Shown: one piece after another, positions 50,711 through 58,582 of the stretch
Position numbering within the stretch: position 1 is the first letter of the stretch
Layout: each line of letters opens with the position of its first letter
DNA from: Bradyrhizobiaceae bacterium
Lineage (GTDB): Bacteria > Pseudomonadota > Alphaproteobacteria > Rhizobiales > Xanthobacteraceae
Assembly: GCA_020544565.1 (NCBI GenBank)
Contig: CP078014.1
Location: 2,978,016-3,042,015 of the forward strand
DNA length: 64,000 nucleotides
Direction of reading: 5' to 3'
Position numbers and translations under genes: made by a program
The notes under the pieces: model-generated
Told to the model about the DNA's origin: nothing
What the model saw: only the letters and a program-made list of their open reading frames with translations
Databases searched by the model: none

Positions 50711-51983
50711 GGATCACCAGCCCTTGCTCCGCACGCGTGATGGCGGTGTAGAGCCAGCGGGCGCGGTCCTCGGCGGTCCGCCCGAGACCGTCGTCGTAGA
50801 CGATCACGTTCTCCCACTGCGACCCTTGGGCCTTGTGGCAGGTGATGGCGTAGCCCCAGACGCTCTCGACAAGTCCCCGCATGTCGCGCCAATCGCGGCG
50901 CAGGCGCTCGGCGTCGTAGGCGACGTGGTCGTCGAAATGCCCCTTGTAGAACCACTGGCGGCCGGGAACGCTTGTCCCGTCCTCGGTGCGCACCGACGCG
51001 CTGAAGGCGAGCGGGCTTTCGTCGCGGATGTCCGATAGGTCGAGGAACATGCCGTTGACGAGACCGAGATCGTGCCGGTTCTTGAGGCAGATGATCTTCT
51101 CGCCGAGCCCGCGCGGGTAAGCGCCCGGAAAGCCGGCCGCCTGCTTCATCGCGGTATTCAGAAAGAGCCGCGTCGCGTTGCGACCGCAGATCACCTGGCC
51201 GCCCTTGAGGAATTGATGCGGGCCGATGTCGGAGCACCGCATCTTCCAGACGAAGTCATCGTGCTCGCCGTAGGGAATGGGCACGCTCTGCCGCGCGAGT
51301 GTGGCGAGACGGATGATGGCGCTGGTCTCGGCCTGGCGATGGATGTCGGTCAGCATCACGTCGGGATCGGCATCGGTGAAGGCGCCGTCGCCCTTGATCG
51401 GCGGCAACTGGCCGGGGTCGCCGAGCACCAGGATCGGCTTACCGAAGGCGAGCAGATCGCTCGCCATCTCGGCGCCGACCATGGAGACCTCGTCGAGCAC
51501 GATCAGGTCGGCGTCGCGGACCAGCGACTGCTCGTTCAGAATGAAACGGGGCTGATGGATGTCGGCGAGCCGGAGCTCGAGGCGGCGGATCTGGGTCTCG
51601 GCGAAGGAGCGCTCGGCCGGTCCCATGCTCCGCAAGCCTTTGCGCAGCGTCTCCAACTCGCGGGTGACGCGCTCGATTTCTTCCGGTGTCGCCTCGGAGA
51701 CCTTGTAGATCAGGCTATGAATCGTCGAGGCCGGCGTTCCCTTCCGGGTCATCACCAGGGCCGCTTTGCCAGTGAAGGCGGCATAGAGCACGCCGCCCGC
51801 ACCACCCGTGCGATCCATCGGTTCGAGACCGAGCTCGCCGATTGCATGCCGGGTGATGGTGGTCTTGCCCGTTCCTGCGTAACCGAACAGGCGGAACACC
51901 TGCTGATCGCGCGTGCGGCGCCGAAACCAGTCCTCGATCGCGGCGATTGCCGCCGCCTGCTGCGGAGACGGGATGAAGCTCAT
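50703..51983 (-). CDS. RecD-like/Dda-like superfamily 1 DNA helicase
   Basis: A 426-aa helicase. Walker A is GYAGTGKTT (34-42), Walker B LIVLDEVSMVGAEM, then LVLGDPGQLPPIKGDGAFT, and the C-terminal TCHKAQGSQWENVIVYDD with YTAITRAEQGLVI. This is the RecD2/Dda/UvrD-C pattern, used by phages for replication restart. ATG 51983 overlaps the nuclease gene by 4 bases. Confidence 0.88.
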   Translation of the reverse strand: MSFIPSPQQAAAIAAIEDWFRRRTRDQQVFRLFGYAGTGKTTITRHAIGELGLEPMDRTGGAGGVLYAAFTGKAALVMTRKGTPASTIHSLIYKVSEATPEEIERVTRELETLRKGLRSMGPAERSFAETQIRRLELRLADIHQPRFILNEQSLVRDADLIVLDEVSMVGAEMASDLLAFGKPILVLGDPGQLPPIKGDGAFTDADPDVMLTDIHRQAETSAIIRLATLARQSVPIPYGEHDDFVWKMRCSDIGPHQFLKGGQVICGRNATRLFLNTAMKQAAGFPGAYPRGLGEKIICLKNRHDLGLVNGMFLDLSDIRDESPLAFSASVRTEDGTSVPGRQWFYKGHFDDHVAYDAERLRRDWRDMRGLVESVWGYAITCHKAQGSQWENVIVYDDGLGRTAEDRARWLYTAITRAEQGLVILD

Positions 51984-52750
51984 CGCTCGCCCTCCCAGCA
52001 GCGCTCCGCATAGGCGCACATGCGGCAGAGATAGAAGTCCCGGGCTGCGGCGATGCGCGGGGGGAGTTCGCGGGCTGCCGCGGCGCGCAGGATATCGACG
52101 GCCTTGTCGGACAGCGCCTGCGCGCAGGGCGGATCGAACGCGACCACCTCGTGGTGGAGCGCCTCGGTGTCCTTGTTAAGGGCCGTGACGAGGGCGGTCT
52201 CCAGCTCCAGGTAGCCCATGTAGAGCTGGACTTGCGCGAAGTAGACCGGCTTGGAGGCGCGCAAGCTACGCTTGACCAGGTCGTTCCAGGATTTGGCGTT
52301 CAGCGCCTTGTGCTCCCAGAGCACGGGCCAGCGCAGGCCGACATCGGGGCCGGCGACGATCACGCCGTCGATGTGGCCGCGCAGCTTGCCACCCGCCGCC
52401 TCGAACCCGAATTGTCCGCCGTCGGCGCGCTCGGTGCGAAGGTCGAAGCCCGCGCCGCGCAGCCAGCGGATGGAGAGCGTCTCGAACTGGTGGCCGGCGT
52501 CGAAGATGCGCAGGATCGCGCCGTCAAAATCCCGTCCCTCATCTTTGGGCGTATGGGTCACCTCGTAGACGAGCTTGCGCGCGCAGGGCTCGCCGATCCG
52601 GCTGCCCCCGAGATAATCGCGCGGCTGCTGCCGCCGATTGCGTGCGACGAGCGCCGGATCGATCAGCGCATTGACCCGATCGGACACGCTGATCGCGTGG
52701 CCGATGCGGCCATAGATGAAGCCGGAGCCGTGGTTGAGATCGATTCCCAT
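51980..52750 (-). CDS. PD-(D/E)XK nuclease with four-cysteine motif
   Basis: A 256-aa nuclease of the Cas4/RecB type. Catalytic residues: the Asp in LRGHIDGVIVAGP and E-x-K in VLWEHKALNAKSW. Cysteines in GEPCARKLVY and the end motif CRMCAYAERC match the iron-sulfur site of AddB- and Cas4-like nucleases. It probably resects DNA for the recombination system encoded next to it. Confidence 0.82.
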   Translation of the reverse strand: MGIDLNHGSGFIYGRIGHAISVSDRVNALIDPALVARNRRQQPRDYLGGSRIGEPCARKLVYEVTHTPKDEGRDFDGAILRIFDAGHQFETLSIRWLRGAGFDLRTERADGGQFGFEAAGGKLRGHIDGVIVAGPDVGLRWPVLWEHKALNAKSWNDLVKRSLRASKPVYFAQVQLYMGYLELETALVTALNKDTEALHHEVVAFDPPCAQALSDKAVDILRAAAARELPPRIAAARDFYLCRMCAYAERCWEGER

Positions 52751-52758
52751 GCGCCACC

Positions 52759-53118
52759 TCAAAAGGGAATCGGGTCGTCGAGCGGGTCGCGGGCGGCTGC
52801 CTGGCGCTGCATCGACTCCTGAAACCCGTCGACGCAGGCTTCGATGATGCGGTCGATCTCAGCCGCGCTCCGGTCGTAGAACGGCGCCATCAGGTCGAGC
52901 TCGGTGAGCGTCTCGGCGAGAAACCGGCGCGCCTCCTTGATCGCTCGAGTCTCCATGTCGGTCTTGTCGATCATCCCGTTGTTCCTGTTGGCGAGCGCCG
53001 CGCCGACGTCGAGGCAGCGCATCGAGCAGAAGCGGTGGTAGGGAAAGCGGTCCCAGCGCAGCTGGTGGACGTAGCCGAAGCCCCGCGCCTGACGTCCGCA
53101 GACGGCGCAGACGGCTAC
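52759..53118 (-). CDS. DUF6511-like zinc-binding phage protein, start unresolved
   Basis: The C-terminal 119 residues are convincing: AVCAVCGRQARGFGYVHQLR and FCSMRCLDVGAALANRNNGM form a treble-clef-like CxxC...CxxxC site, then a helical end with DLMAPFYDRSAAEIDRIIEA. No ATG, GTG or TTG lies between the upstream gene's stop (53115) and the first cysteines; the first upstream ATG (53283) would add 55 arginine-rich residues that look like an overlap. A rare start codon or an indel are possible. Confidence 0.6.
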   Translation of the reverse strand, partial: VAVCAVCGRQARGFGYVHQLRWDRFPYHRFCSMRCLDVGAALANRNNGMIDKTDMETRAIKEARRFLAETLTELDLMAPFYDRSAAEIDRIIEACVDGFQESMQRQAAARDPLDDPIPF

Positions 53119-53342
53119 CCGAGCAAGAGCCGGGTCAGGTCCTCGGCGTCGTCCGGCTGATCCTTGATCCGGTGCGAGGCCAAGACGATGAACCGCGCGA
53201 TCGCGTTCGCCGCCATGGCTTCCAGTTCGGGGAGCGTGAGAGCGGCGATGGGCTGGTGAAGCCTTCCGCGTCCTTCGAGCCATTGTCCCATCGCCCTCGC
53301 TGCCTCGCGCGTGACGTGCGCCTGCCACTCATCGGCCGTCAT
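53115..53342 (-). CDS. Small phage protein of unknown function
   Basis: A 75-aa helical protein (TADEWQAHVTREAARAMGQW, PELEAMAANAIARFIVLASH, RIKDQPDDAEDLTRLLLG). It lies five bases after the SSB-like gene. Family not recognised; its end overlaps the putative start of the DUF6511-like gene. Confidence 0.6.
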   Translation of the reverse strand: MTADEWQAHVTREAARAMGQWLEGRGRLHQPIAALTLPELEAMAANAIARFIVLASHRIKDQPDDAEDLTRLLLG

Positions 53343-53347
53343 GACGG

Positions 53348-54079
53348 TCAGGTGTTGAGCCAGGCCGGGCCACTCGGGACCGGCGTCGCGGCAGGTGCGG
53401 CTGCCGGGGCCGTGCCCGGCTGTGCCGGCCGGCTCCAGGCCGGGGCAGCGCTCGCAGGCGGCGATGCGGCGGGCTGCCCCCAGGCCGGGGCTGCGGGCGA
53501 TGCGGGCGATACAGCCTTCGGCCGCGCGCGGGTGCTGGGGCTCGGCGCCAGGACCTCGCCGTCCATCACCTTCCGCCATTCCGGTTCGCTCGGCAGAACC
53601 ACGCGGTCGAGCTTGTTGCTGTCGCCGTAGCGCGGGTCGTCGCTGGGCTCGACCTTGATCTTGGCAACGAAGGTGATGCCGTTGAGGTCGGCCAGCCCGC
53701 GCAGGATCCGCTTCGACTTCGCCACCTCGCTCATGTCCTGCGGATCGAGCCCGAGCGCGCTGTCGATCATCGCTCGGAAGCTTCCCTTGGAGATCTTCCA
53801 GCCGATCGAGACACCGTGCTCGTCGACTTTGCCGCCGGAGACGGTGAACATCTGCCAGAACTTGCGCCGGACGTGCGGACCCTCGGCGACGGTGAACTCG
53901 GCATCCACCATCAGCACGTCGCTGCCGGGCGCGTTCGAGGCCTTGAGCAGCCCCCGGTCGATATCGCTCTGGCCATCGGTCCCGCCCGGCCGGATGGTCA
54001 TGGTGACCTTGGCGAAGGTGCCGTCGGGGATCAGTTCGCCGCTCTTCTGCGGCTCGGCGTCGTTCATGTCGAAGCTCAT
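53348..54079 (-). CDS. Probable phage single-stranded DNA-binding-type protein
   Basis: A 243-aa protein. The first 160 residues are beta-rich (ELIPDGTFAKVTMTIRPGGT, RRKFWQMFTVSGGKVDEHGV, SIGWKISKGSFRAMIDSALG, LADLNGITFVAKIKVEPSDD), similar in style to phage OB-fold proteins beside Sak4-type recombinases. The tail of 80 residues is Pro- and Ala-rich with repeated PAW motifs (APAWGQPAAS, APAWSRPAQP, GPAWLNT) and ends in a neutral tail, not the acidic tip of host SSB. The assignment rests on context. Confidence 0.55.
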   Translation of the reverse strand: MSFDMNDAEPQKSGELIPDGTFAKVTMTIRPGGTDGQSDIDRGLLKASNAPGSDVLMVDAEFTVAEGPHVRRKFWQMFTVSGGKVDEHGVSIGWKISKGSFRAMIDSALGLDPQDMSEVAKSKRILRGLADLNGITFVAKIKVEPSDDPRYGDSNKLDRVVLPSEPEWRKVMDGEVLAPSPSTRARPKAVSPASPAAPAWGQPAASPPASAAPAWSRPAQPGTAPAAAPAATPVPSGPAWLNT

Positions 54080-54085
54080 GGCTCG

Positions 54086-54919
54086 TCATCCTTTCCGGGT
54101 TGCGTTGATCTTGGAGAGCAGCGCGCCGAGGTCGGGCGGCTCGGTGACATCGAGACGACCGCTGCGATCCTTCGCCGGCAGGCCGAAGGGATTACCGGCG
54201 CGGCAGACGAGGCGGCGGTCTTCGCCGCGCTCGGGCTCATGCCGCCAGCCGTCGCCGTCGCGCGCGAACAGGCTCATGGTGATGACCTGATCGACGATGC
54301 CGGGAAGCTCGCGGCCGGCCTTGCCGCCTTCCATCTGCGGCTGCCAGGTCGTGCGGTTGAACTCGTCGGTGACGCGTTCGAGGATGCCGACGAAGATCAC
54401 GGTCTTTCCGGAGGCGTGCTGCAGATGCTTGAGCAGGCCGATGACTTCGCGGGCGAGGAGCCCGTAGGCGCCGCGGGTGTCGGGTTTGCCGGTCTTGTCG
54501 GAGAAGGCCTCGGGCCGGGTCTTCGCCCAGGCCATCGCCTGGCGCGTAAGATCGGTGATCGAGTCGACGAAGATGATGCGCTTGCCCGCGATCATCTGAA
54601 CGAGATCGGGATAGCTTTCCCTGAGATGCTGGTAATGCGCCTCGGAGAAGAAGCCGCTCGGGTCGGCGGACGGATTGACCCCGCCGACAAGGCAGCCGAT
54701 GTCGAGGGCGTCGGCGAAGGTGCGCACCGGGACACTGTCGCCGGGCCAGTCTTGGACAGACTTCATGCCGGCCTCGAGGTCGATGCAAAGCGTCTCGGCC
54801 GGCGGCAGCGATTTCAGCAAGGATGTCTTGCCGACGCCGCTCGGGCCGAAAATCGCCATGGTGGTCTTGGCGCCGGCCGCGGACAGCCGTTCGTCGGCGC
54901 TGACGATGCGCAGCGCCAT
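54086..54919 (-). CDS. RecA-fold phage ATPase, Sak4-like recombinase
   Basis: A 277-aa AAA/RecA-type protein: Walker A GPSGVGKTS at residues 25-33 and Walker B RIIFVDSITDLTRQ; also EGGKAGRELPGIVDQVITMS. Size and motifs fit Sak4, a short RecA-like single-strand annealing protein of phages. With the SSB-like gene and the PD-(D/E)XK nuclease it makes a recombination cassette. Confidence 0.78.
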   Translation of the reverse strand: MALRIVSADERLSAAGAKTTMAIFGPSGVGKTSLLKSLPPAETLCIDLEAGMKSVQDWPGDSVPVRTFADALDIGCLVGGVNPSADPSGFFSEAHYQHLRESYPDLVQMIAGKRIIFVDSITDLTRQAMAWAKTRPEAFSDKTGKPDTRGAYGLLAREVIGLLKHLQHASGKTVIFVGILERVTDEFNRTTWQPQMEGGKAGRELPGIVDQVITMSLFARDGDGWRHEPERGEDRRLVCRAGNPFGLPAKDRSGRLDVTEPPDLGALLSKINATRKG

Positions 54920-55218
54920 CAGCGGCCTCCCGCGTTGCGTGACGCGACATCGAGCGCGCACTCACTCCCGCGCGCGCCGGCCTGCCGGGCGAGACCATAG
55001 AGTTTGCGCAAGGCGTGCAGGCGGTCGCCGACGGCGCTGAACTCGGCTTCGACACCCAGCAAGGCGAAGGCGATATCGTCGAGCGTGGCGTCCTCGATCG
55101 GCTTGACGACCTGTTCGCGGCGGATTTCGCCGAGCACCGGAATGACGATGGTGTCGGGCAGCGCTTCGAGCGCGTAGTGGCGCTTGCGGATCTCGGTCAG
55201 GGCAGCAGAGCTGGTCAT
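54919..55218 (-). CDS. Small phage protein of unknown function
   Basis: A 99-aa protein (TEIRKRHYALEALPDTIVIP, PIEDATLDDIAFALLGVEAE, FSAVGDRLHALRKLYGLAR). Helical C-terminal half. It overlaps both neighbours by 1-4 bases in the early operon. Not recognised. Confidence 0.62.
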   Translation of the reverse strand: MTSSAALTEIRKRHYALEALPDTIVIPVLGEIRREQVVKPIEDATLDDIAFALLGVEAEFSAVGDRLHALRKLYGLARQAGARGSECALDVASRNAGGR

Positions 55219-55709
55219 CGGGTATCCTCGGACTTGATGGTGAGACGGAAGGTCGGCTTGGCGGTCCGCACCGTGCGGGCGGCGGCGAAGGCCTCGCGGA
55301 TGGCAGTGGGCCAGGCGGTGTATTTGCGCTCGGGGACCTTGAAGCCGATGTCGACGTAATCGGCCGGGTTCTCCCCGCCCGCACGGATCCGCTCGACGAG
55401 TGCGGCGAGCAGCGACTGGTCCCAGTCGATTTTCTTCGGGAGATCGGCAGCGACGACGACGGCGCCGTCTTCGAAGCGAACGAGGCCGGTGTCCTTGCCC
55501 TCGGCCCTGCGCGTGGCGGCCGCCGCGTCGGCATAGCGAAGCGCGATCACACCTTCGAGCCACTCTTTGAGCCGCTTGGCGGCATCCAGGGCGGCGTCGG
55601 CATCCTCCTGGAGCAGCGCCAGATGCTCCGCCGGAAGCGTGGCGATCTCGCCGACCGGCATGGTGCGCATGTCGTCGAGGCTGGGGCGGTTGTTGCGATC
55701 AGATGCCAT
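55215..55709 (-). CDS. Phage early protein of unknown function
   Basis: A 164-aa protein. The first 75 residues are helical and probably coiled-coil (EIATLPAEHLALLQEDADAA, AAKRLKEWLEGVIALRYADA), and the rest is beta-rich (DTGLVRFEDGAVVVAADLPK, KPTFRLTIKSEDTR). I recall this type next to Sak4-like genes but know no function. ATG 55709 is supported by its overlap with the upstream gene. Confidence 0.65.
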   Translation of the reverse strand: MASDRNNRPSLDDMRTMPVGEIATLPAEHLALLQEDADAALDAAKRLKEWLEGVIALRYADAAAATRRAEGKDTGLVRFEDGAVVVAADLPKKIDWDQSLLAALVERIRAGGENPADYVDIGFKVPERKYTAWPTAIREAFAAARTVRTAKPTFRLTIKSEDTR

Positions 55710-56050
55710 CACGCCACCTCCGCCAGCAGGAGGGTGGACAGCGATACCGAGGCCTGCTTCGGCTTCGGGCGGGCGATGGCCAGATAGCTGTAATCGTCCG
55801 ACCGGTGGCGACGCTGCACGAGATGGATCAGTCCGCGCTCGGCTGTCCACCAGGCGCGGCGCGCGACGCGGGCGAGTTCCGCCCGCTCCCGCTCGGCAAG
55901 GCGCGTGCCCTGCGGCATGGTGTCAAGCGCGAGGAAACCACGGTGATATTCGAGAATGTCGCCGGGTGCTGCCTGGCCGACCCAGCCGCAGAGATCGATC
56001 TCGGTGAGCGGGTTCCGGACAGCGGGGAATCTGGATGCGATGACGTTCAT
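55709..56050 (-). CDS. Phage early protein of unknown function
   Basis: A 113-aa protein: VIASRFPAVRNPLTEIDLCG, YHRGFLALDTMPQGTRLAER, and ARRAWWTAERGLIHLVQRRH. The basic Trp-rich middle could bind nucleic acid. Family not recognised. Confidence 0.62.
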   Translation of the reverse strand: MNVIASRFPAVRNPLTEIDLCGWVGQAAPGDILEYHRGFLALDTMPQGTRLAERERAELARVARRAWWTAERGLIHLVQRRHRSDDYSYLAIARPKPKQASVSLSTLLLAEVA

Positions 56051-56084
56051 GATGGGCTCCTACTCACGCGCTCGCCGAACCGTC

Positions 56085-56660
56085 TCACGCGGCCCGGACG
56101 CCGATCGCCGTCAGGGCGAGGCGGATGTCCTTGACGCGGCGGTAGAGGCTGCTGCGGGCGCCATGCCCGCTCGCGGCAAGGCGCTCGACGGTGGTGCGGG
56201 AAAGGGCCGCACAGAGAGCGCCGTCGGCGGGCTCGAGCGAGCCAAGACCGCGCTCGACATCAAGACGGTGCTCGGCGGCGGCGAATGCATCGACGGGCTG
56301 GCCGAAGAGCGCTGACAGCCCGTCGGCTTCGGCGATGAGGTCGCCGCGGGTCAGCCCGTCGCTCTCGGGAATGACCTCATCGAGCGAGATCGGCGTCGCG
56401 CCATACATCCGGCGCTCCCGCTTCACCTTGTTGGCGATGCGCGTCGCCCTGTTGGTGAGGATAGCGCCGGCAAAGGCGCCGAGCGTGCCGCGATCTGCGT
56501 CGTAGGCGGGAAGCCGGGCGATCAGATCAGCGAGCAGGTCCTGGCGGACATCGTCGAGATCGGCGCGAGGAAGCCGCAGCTGGCGGACGAGGCGGCGGGC
56601 GGCGATGTCCGCCTCATGGAGAAGGATCTGAAGGTCGGCTCGGGAAATCGAAGAGTGCAT
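56085..56660 (-). CDS. Phage sigma-70 region 2-like protein
   Basis: A 191-aa protein. The N-terminal half matches sigma region 2: DLDDVRQDLLADLIARLPAY, then DADRGTLGAFAGAILTNRAT, with basic RIANKVKRERRMYGA after it. The C-terminal half (AALSRTTVERLAASGHGARS, then SLYRRVKDIRLAL) resembles a helix-turn-helix like region 4. It is the first gene of the early operon and may direct polymerase to prophage promoters. The 190 bases upstream hold no supported gene and must contain its promoter. Confidence 0.75.
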   Translation of the reverse strand: MHSSISRADLQILLHEADIAARRLVRQLRLPRADLDDVRQDLLADLIARLPAYDADRGTLGAFAGAILTNRATRIANKVKRERRMYGATPISLDEVIPESDGLTRGDLIAEADGLSALFGQPVDAFAAAEHRLDVERGLGSLEPADGALCAALSRTTVERLAASGHGARSSLYRRVKDIRLALTAIGVRAA

Positions 56661-56850
56661 CGGTCAACGCCTCGGTCATCGTTCGTGATGTCCGCAGGTT
56701 GCCGATGCGCGCGCCAGCATAGGTGGGCACGACGTGGTGATGATGTGGGCGAACTGTGGGTATGCTTGGCCCGCTCACCGGAGACTTCCTGCGATCAGCC
56801 GCTCTCAATCGGTGCCGCAGGTTTGACTGACCAGTTGGGCGTTGCGCAGC

Positions 56851-57564
56851 TTATTTCGTTTGCAACGGTGGTTGAAATACATCCTTTAAGTCGCGCAACT
56901 GGCCGTTCTCATCGAACCAGGTCGCCACTCGAGCGATTTCTTTCTCAAAGTCACCGTCGGGGAACCAGCGCATGACTGTGCTCGGCGAAACATTCAGTGC
57001 TCCGGCGAGCATCCTGAAGCTCGGCTTGATCCCCCGCGCCTTCAGCTGCCCACCGATTGTGGTCGCCGCCCATCGCTTCTGATGGGCATCAGAAGCTTGC
57101 TCATACTCAGGGTTGGAGCCACCCAGTCGCTCGCGAATGAGAACGATGAGATCCCTCGGGATGTAGAGGTCGTCGTTCCAGCTCAACGCGTCCAACATGC
57201 AGGCAATGAGCCAGTTCACCAGCTTGTCGGGAATGGCGAGCCCACGTCGCGTGAGATGAGTTTGCCCAGCCTTAGCGAGGTTCTTGGCCTCGATCAGCTT
57301 CTCCATGATCTGGAGAGAGACCTCGCTGATTGCCTCGGGATCGGCATCGAGGACGGAAGCGATCATTTCCGGATCGAACCCGTACTTCCGCAGCTCTCCC
57401 TCCATGAAGTAGAGCTGGTCCATACCACCGATTACGGCGACCTCAATTTCGGCGGACGGGTCAGCACGGCGAAGCTTCACGTAGTGCTCGATGGACGGGG
57501 CCTTCTTGTATGCCAAGCTCTGCTCATTGTACCCGCCATCTTCCTTGCTGCCGTATCCGGCCAT
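56851..57564 (-). CDS. Unknown protein with C-terminal HTH (operon gene 3)
   Basis: A 237-aa soluble protein. It has APSIEHYVKLRRADPSAEIE, VAVIGGMDQLYFMEGELRKY and a long helical middle; near the end, KPSFRMLAGALNVSPSTVMR is a clear helix-turn-helix followed by WFPDGDFEKEIARV. No family recognised. It lies 37 bases after the winged-helix gene on the same strand. GGAGGC precedes ATG 57564. Confidence 0.6.
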   Translation of the reverse strand: MAGYGSKEDGGYNEQSLAYKKAPSIEHYVKLRRADPSAEIEVAVIGGMDQLYFMEGELRKYGFDPEMIASVLDADPEAISEVSLQIMEKLIEAKNLAKAGQTHLTRRGLAIPDKLVNWLIACMLDALSWNDDLYIPRDLIVLIRERLGGSNPEYEQASDAHQKRWAATTIGGQLKARGIKPSFRMLAGALNVSPSTVMRWFPDGDFEKEIARVATWFDENGQLRDLKDVFQPPLQTK

Positions 57565-57601
57565 GGCTTTTGCCTCCAAAGACGGCTTCCCGCTCAGCGA
57601 G

Positions 57602-58582
57602 CTAGGAAAGCAATTCGATTTCCTCCGGAGGCAGAGCCAGCCGGTAGCCGTTCGGATTTCGCCGATTCTCGATCAATGCGCGTACGGACGTGGCATCCGT
57701 ACTTCCTCGAGCCAGCGCATCCCGAAGCGCGCGAACGGGTTCGCGCACCTGCGACGAAATCTTATGGATGCTCGCTCCCCAGATGTGCGCTTCGATCGCA
57801 CGATTCTCGACGATAGCGGGCGACTTCAACGCATGTTCCGCCAGAAAGACCAACAGTTGGAATTCCTGATCGGAAAGGGTTTTGGGCGTTCCGTCGAGAG
57901 ATACCGTCTTGGCGGCGCGTTGAATCACCAATCGGGGCGCCAAGCTCGGTTGCGCTTCCAGTTTGGACTGATCGATGGCCAATCCAGGTGTAGCTCCATC
58001 GCAAGCAATGCAGTGGGATACATCGACAAGATGAAGCCCCGCGTCGACCAAGCGCGCCCGGTCATCTGCAGCCATCGCCGGCGCGATCACCGTGATGGAT
58101 GATGAACGGGCGAGCGAACGCATCAGGCCGATCAATCCCGGTTGAAGCGCTGCATCCTGCGACAGTGCGAGGAACAGCGCCCGCTGGTTCGATGTTTCCC
58201 CCAGATGCCAGACACCGGTCGCGACCGGCGCCGGCTCGCCTCCGAACCCGGACGCCATGGCGATTTCGCGGACCAGCGCGGAGGGATGAATCCGAAAGCT
58301 CCGCAGATCGTCATCGCCGAGAACGACGTCGCTGCGCCGGTCCGTCGGACAAACCGCGATGTGTCGTCCGTTGACCTGATGGATGGGCCGCGCGTCGAGA
58401 CCGCAATCGCACGCGGGGCACACATCCCATTCCGTTGCCGGCGCCTGCTCGACCAGGACGCCACGATCGAGCAGCCGCTCGAAATCGCGCCCGGCATGAG
58501 GCGCAGCCTGTCGGCCCCAAAGGATTGCGGGATCGCCCGCCTCACTCAGCCGCAACAGCAGCCTGGGCAGCGTCTCGGTCAT
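57602..58582 (-). CDS. Unknown protein with zinc site and OmpR-type winged helix (operon gene 2)
   Basis: A 326-aa protein. An N-terminal part holds CPACDCGLDARPIHQVNGRH followed by another Cys, a likely zinc ribbon. A central alpha/beta part (ALFLALSQDAALQPGLIGLM, SITVIAPAMAADDRARLVDA) is followed from about 225 by a winged-helix like that of OmpR regulators (TPKTLSDQEFQLLVFLAEHA, then SSQVREPVRALRDALARG and NPNGYRLALP). There is no receiver domain. Its first 41 bases overlap the end of the 415-aa gene. Confidence 0.65.
   Translation of the reverse strand: MTETLPRLLLRLSEAGDPAILWGRQAAPHAGRDFERLLDRGVLVEQAPATEWDVCPACDCGLDARPIHQVNGRHIAVCPTDRRSDVVLGDDDLRSFRIHPSALVREIAMASGFGGEPAPVATGVWHLGETSNQRALFLALSQDAALQPGLIGLMRSLARSSSITVIAPAMAADDRARLVDAGLHLVDVSHCIACDGATPGLAIDQSKLEAQPSLAPRLVIQRAAKTVSLDGTPKTLSDQEFQLLVFLAEHALKSPAIVENRAIEAHIWGASIHKISSQVREPVRALRDALARGSTDATSVRALIENRRNPNGYRLALPPEEIELLS

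Noticed and set aside
48818..50740. 640-aa plus-strand open frame
   Set aside because: Antisense to the primase gene with its clear Toprim motifs; Arg- and Ala-rich composition; no domain.
56614..56679. 21-aa leader ORF before the sigma-like gene
   Set aside because: It overlaps the gene's start in another frame, has no clear ribosome site and nothing to support translation.
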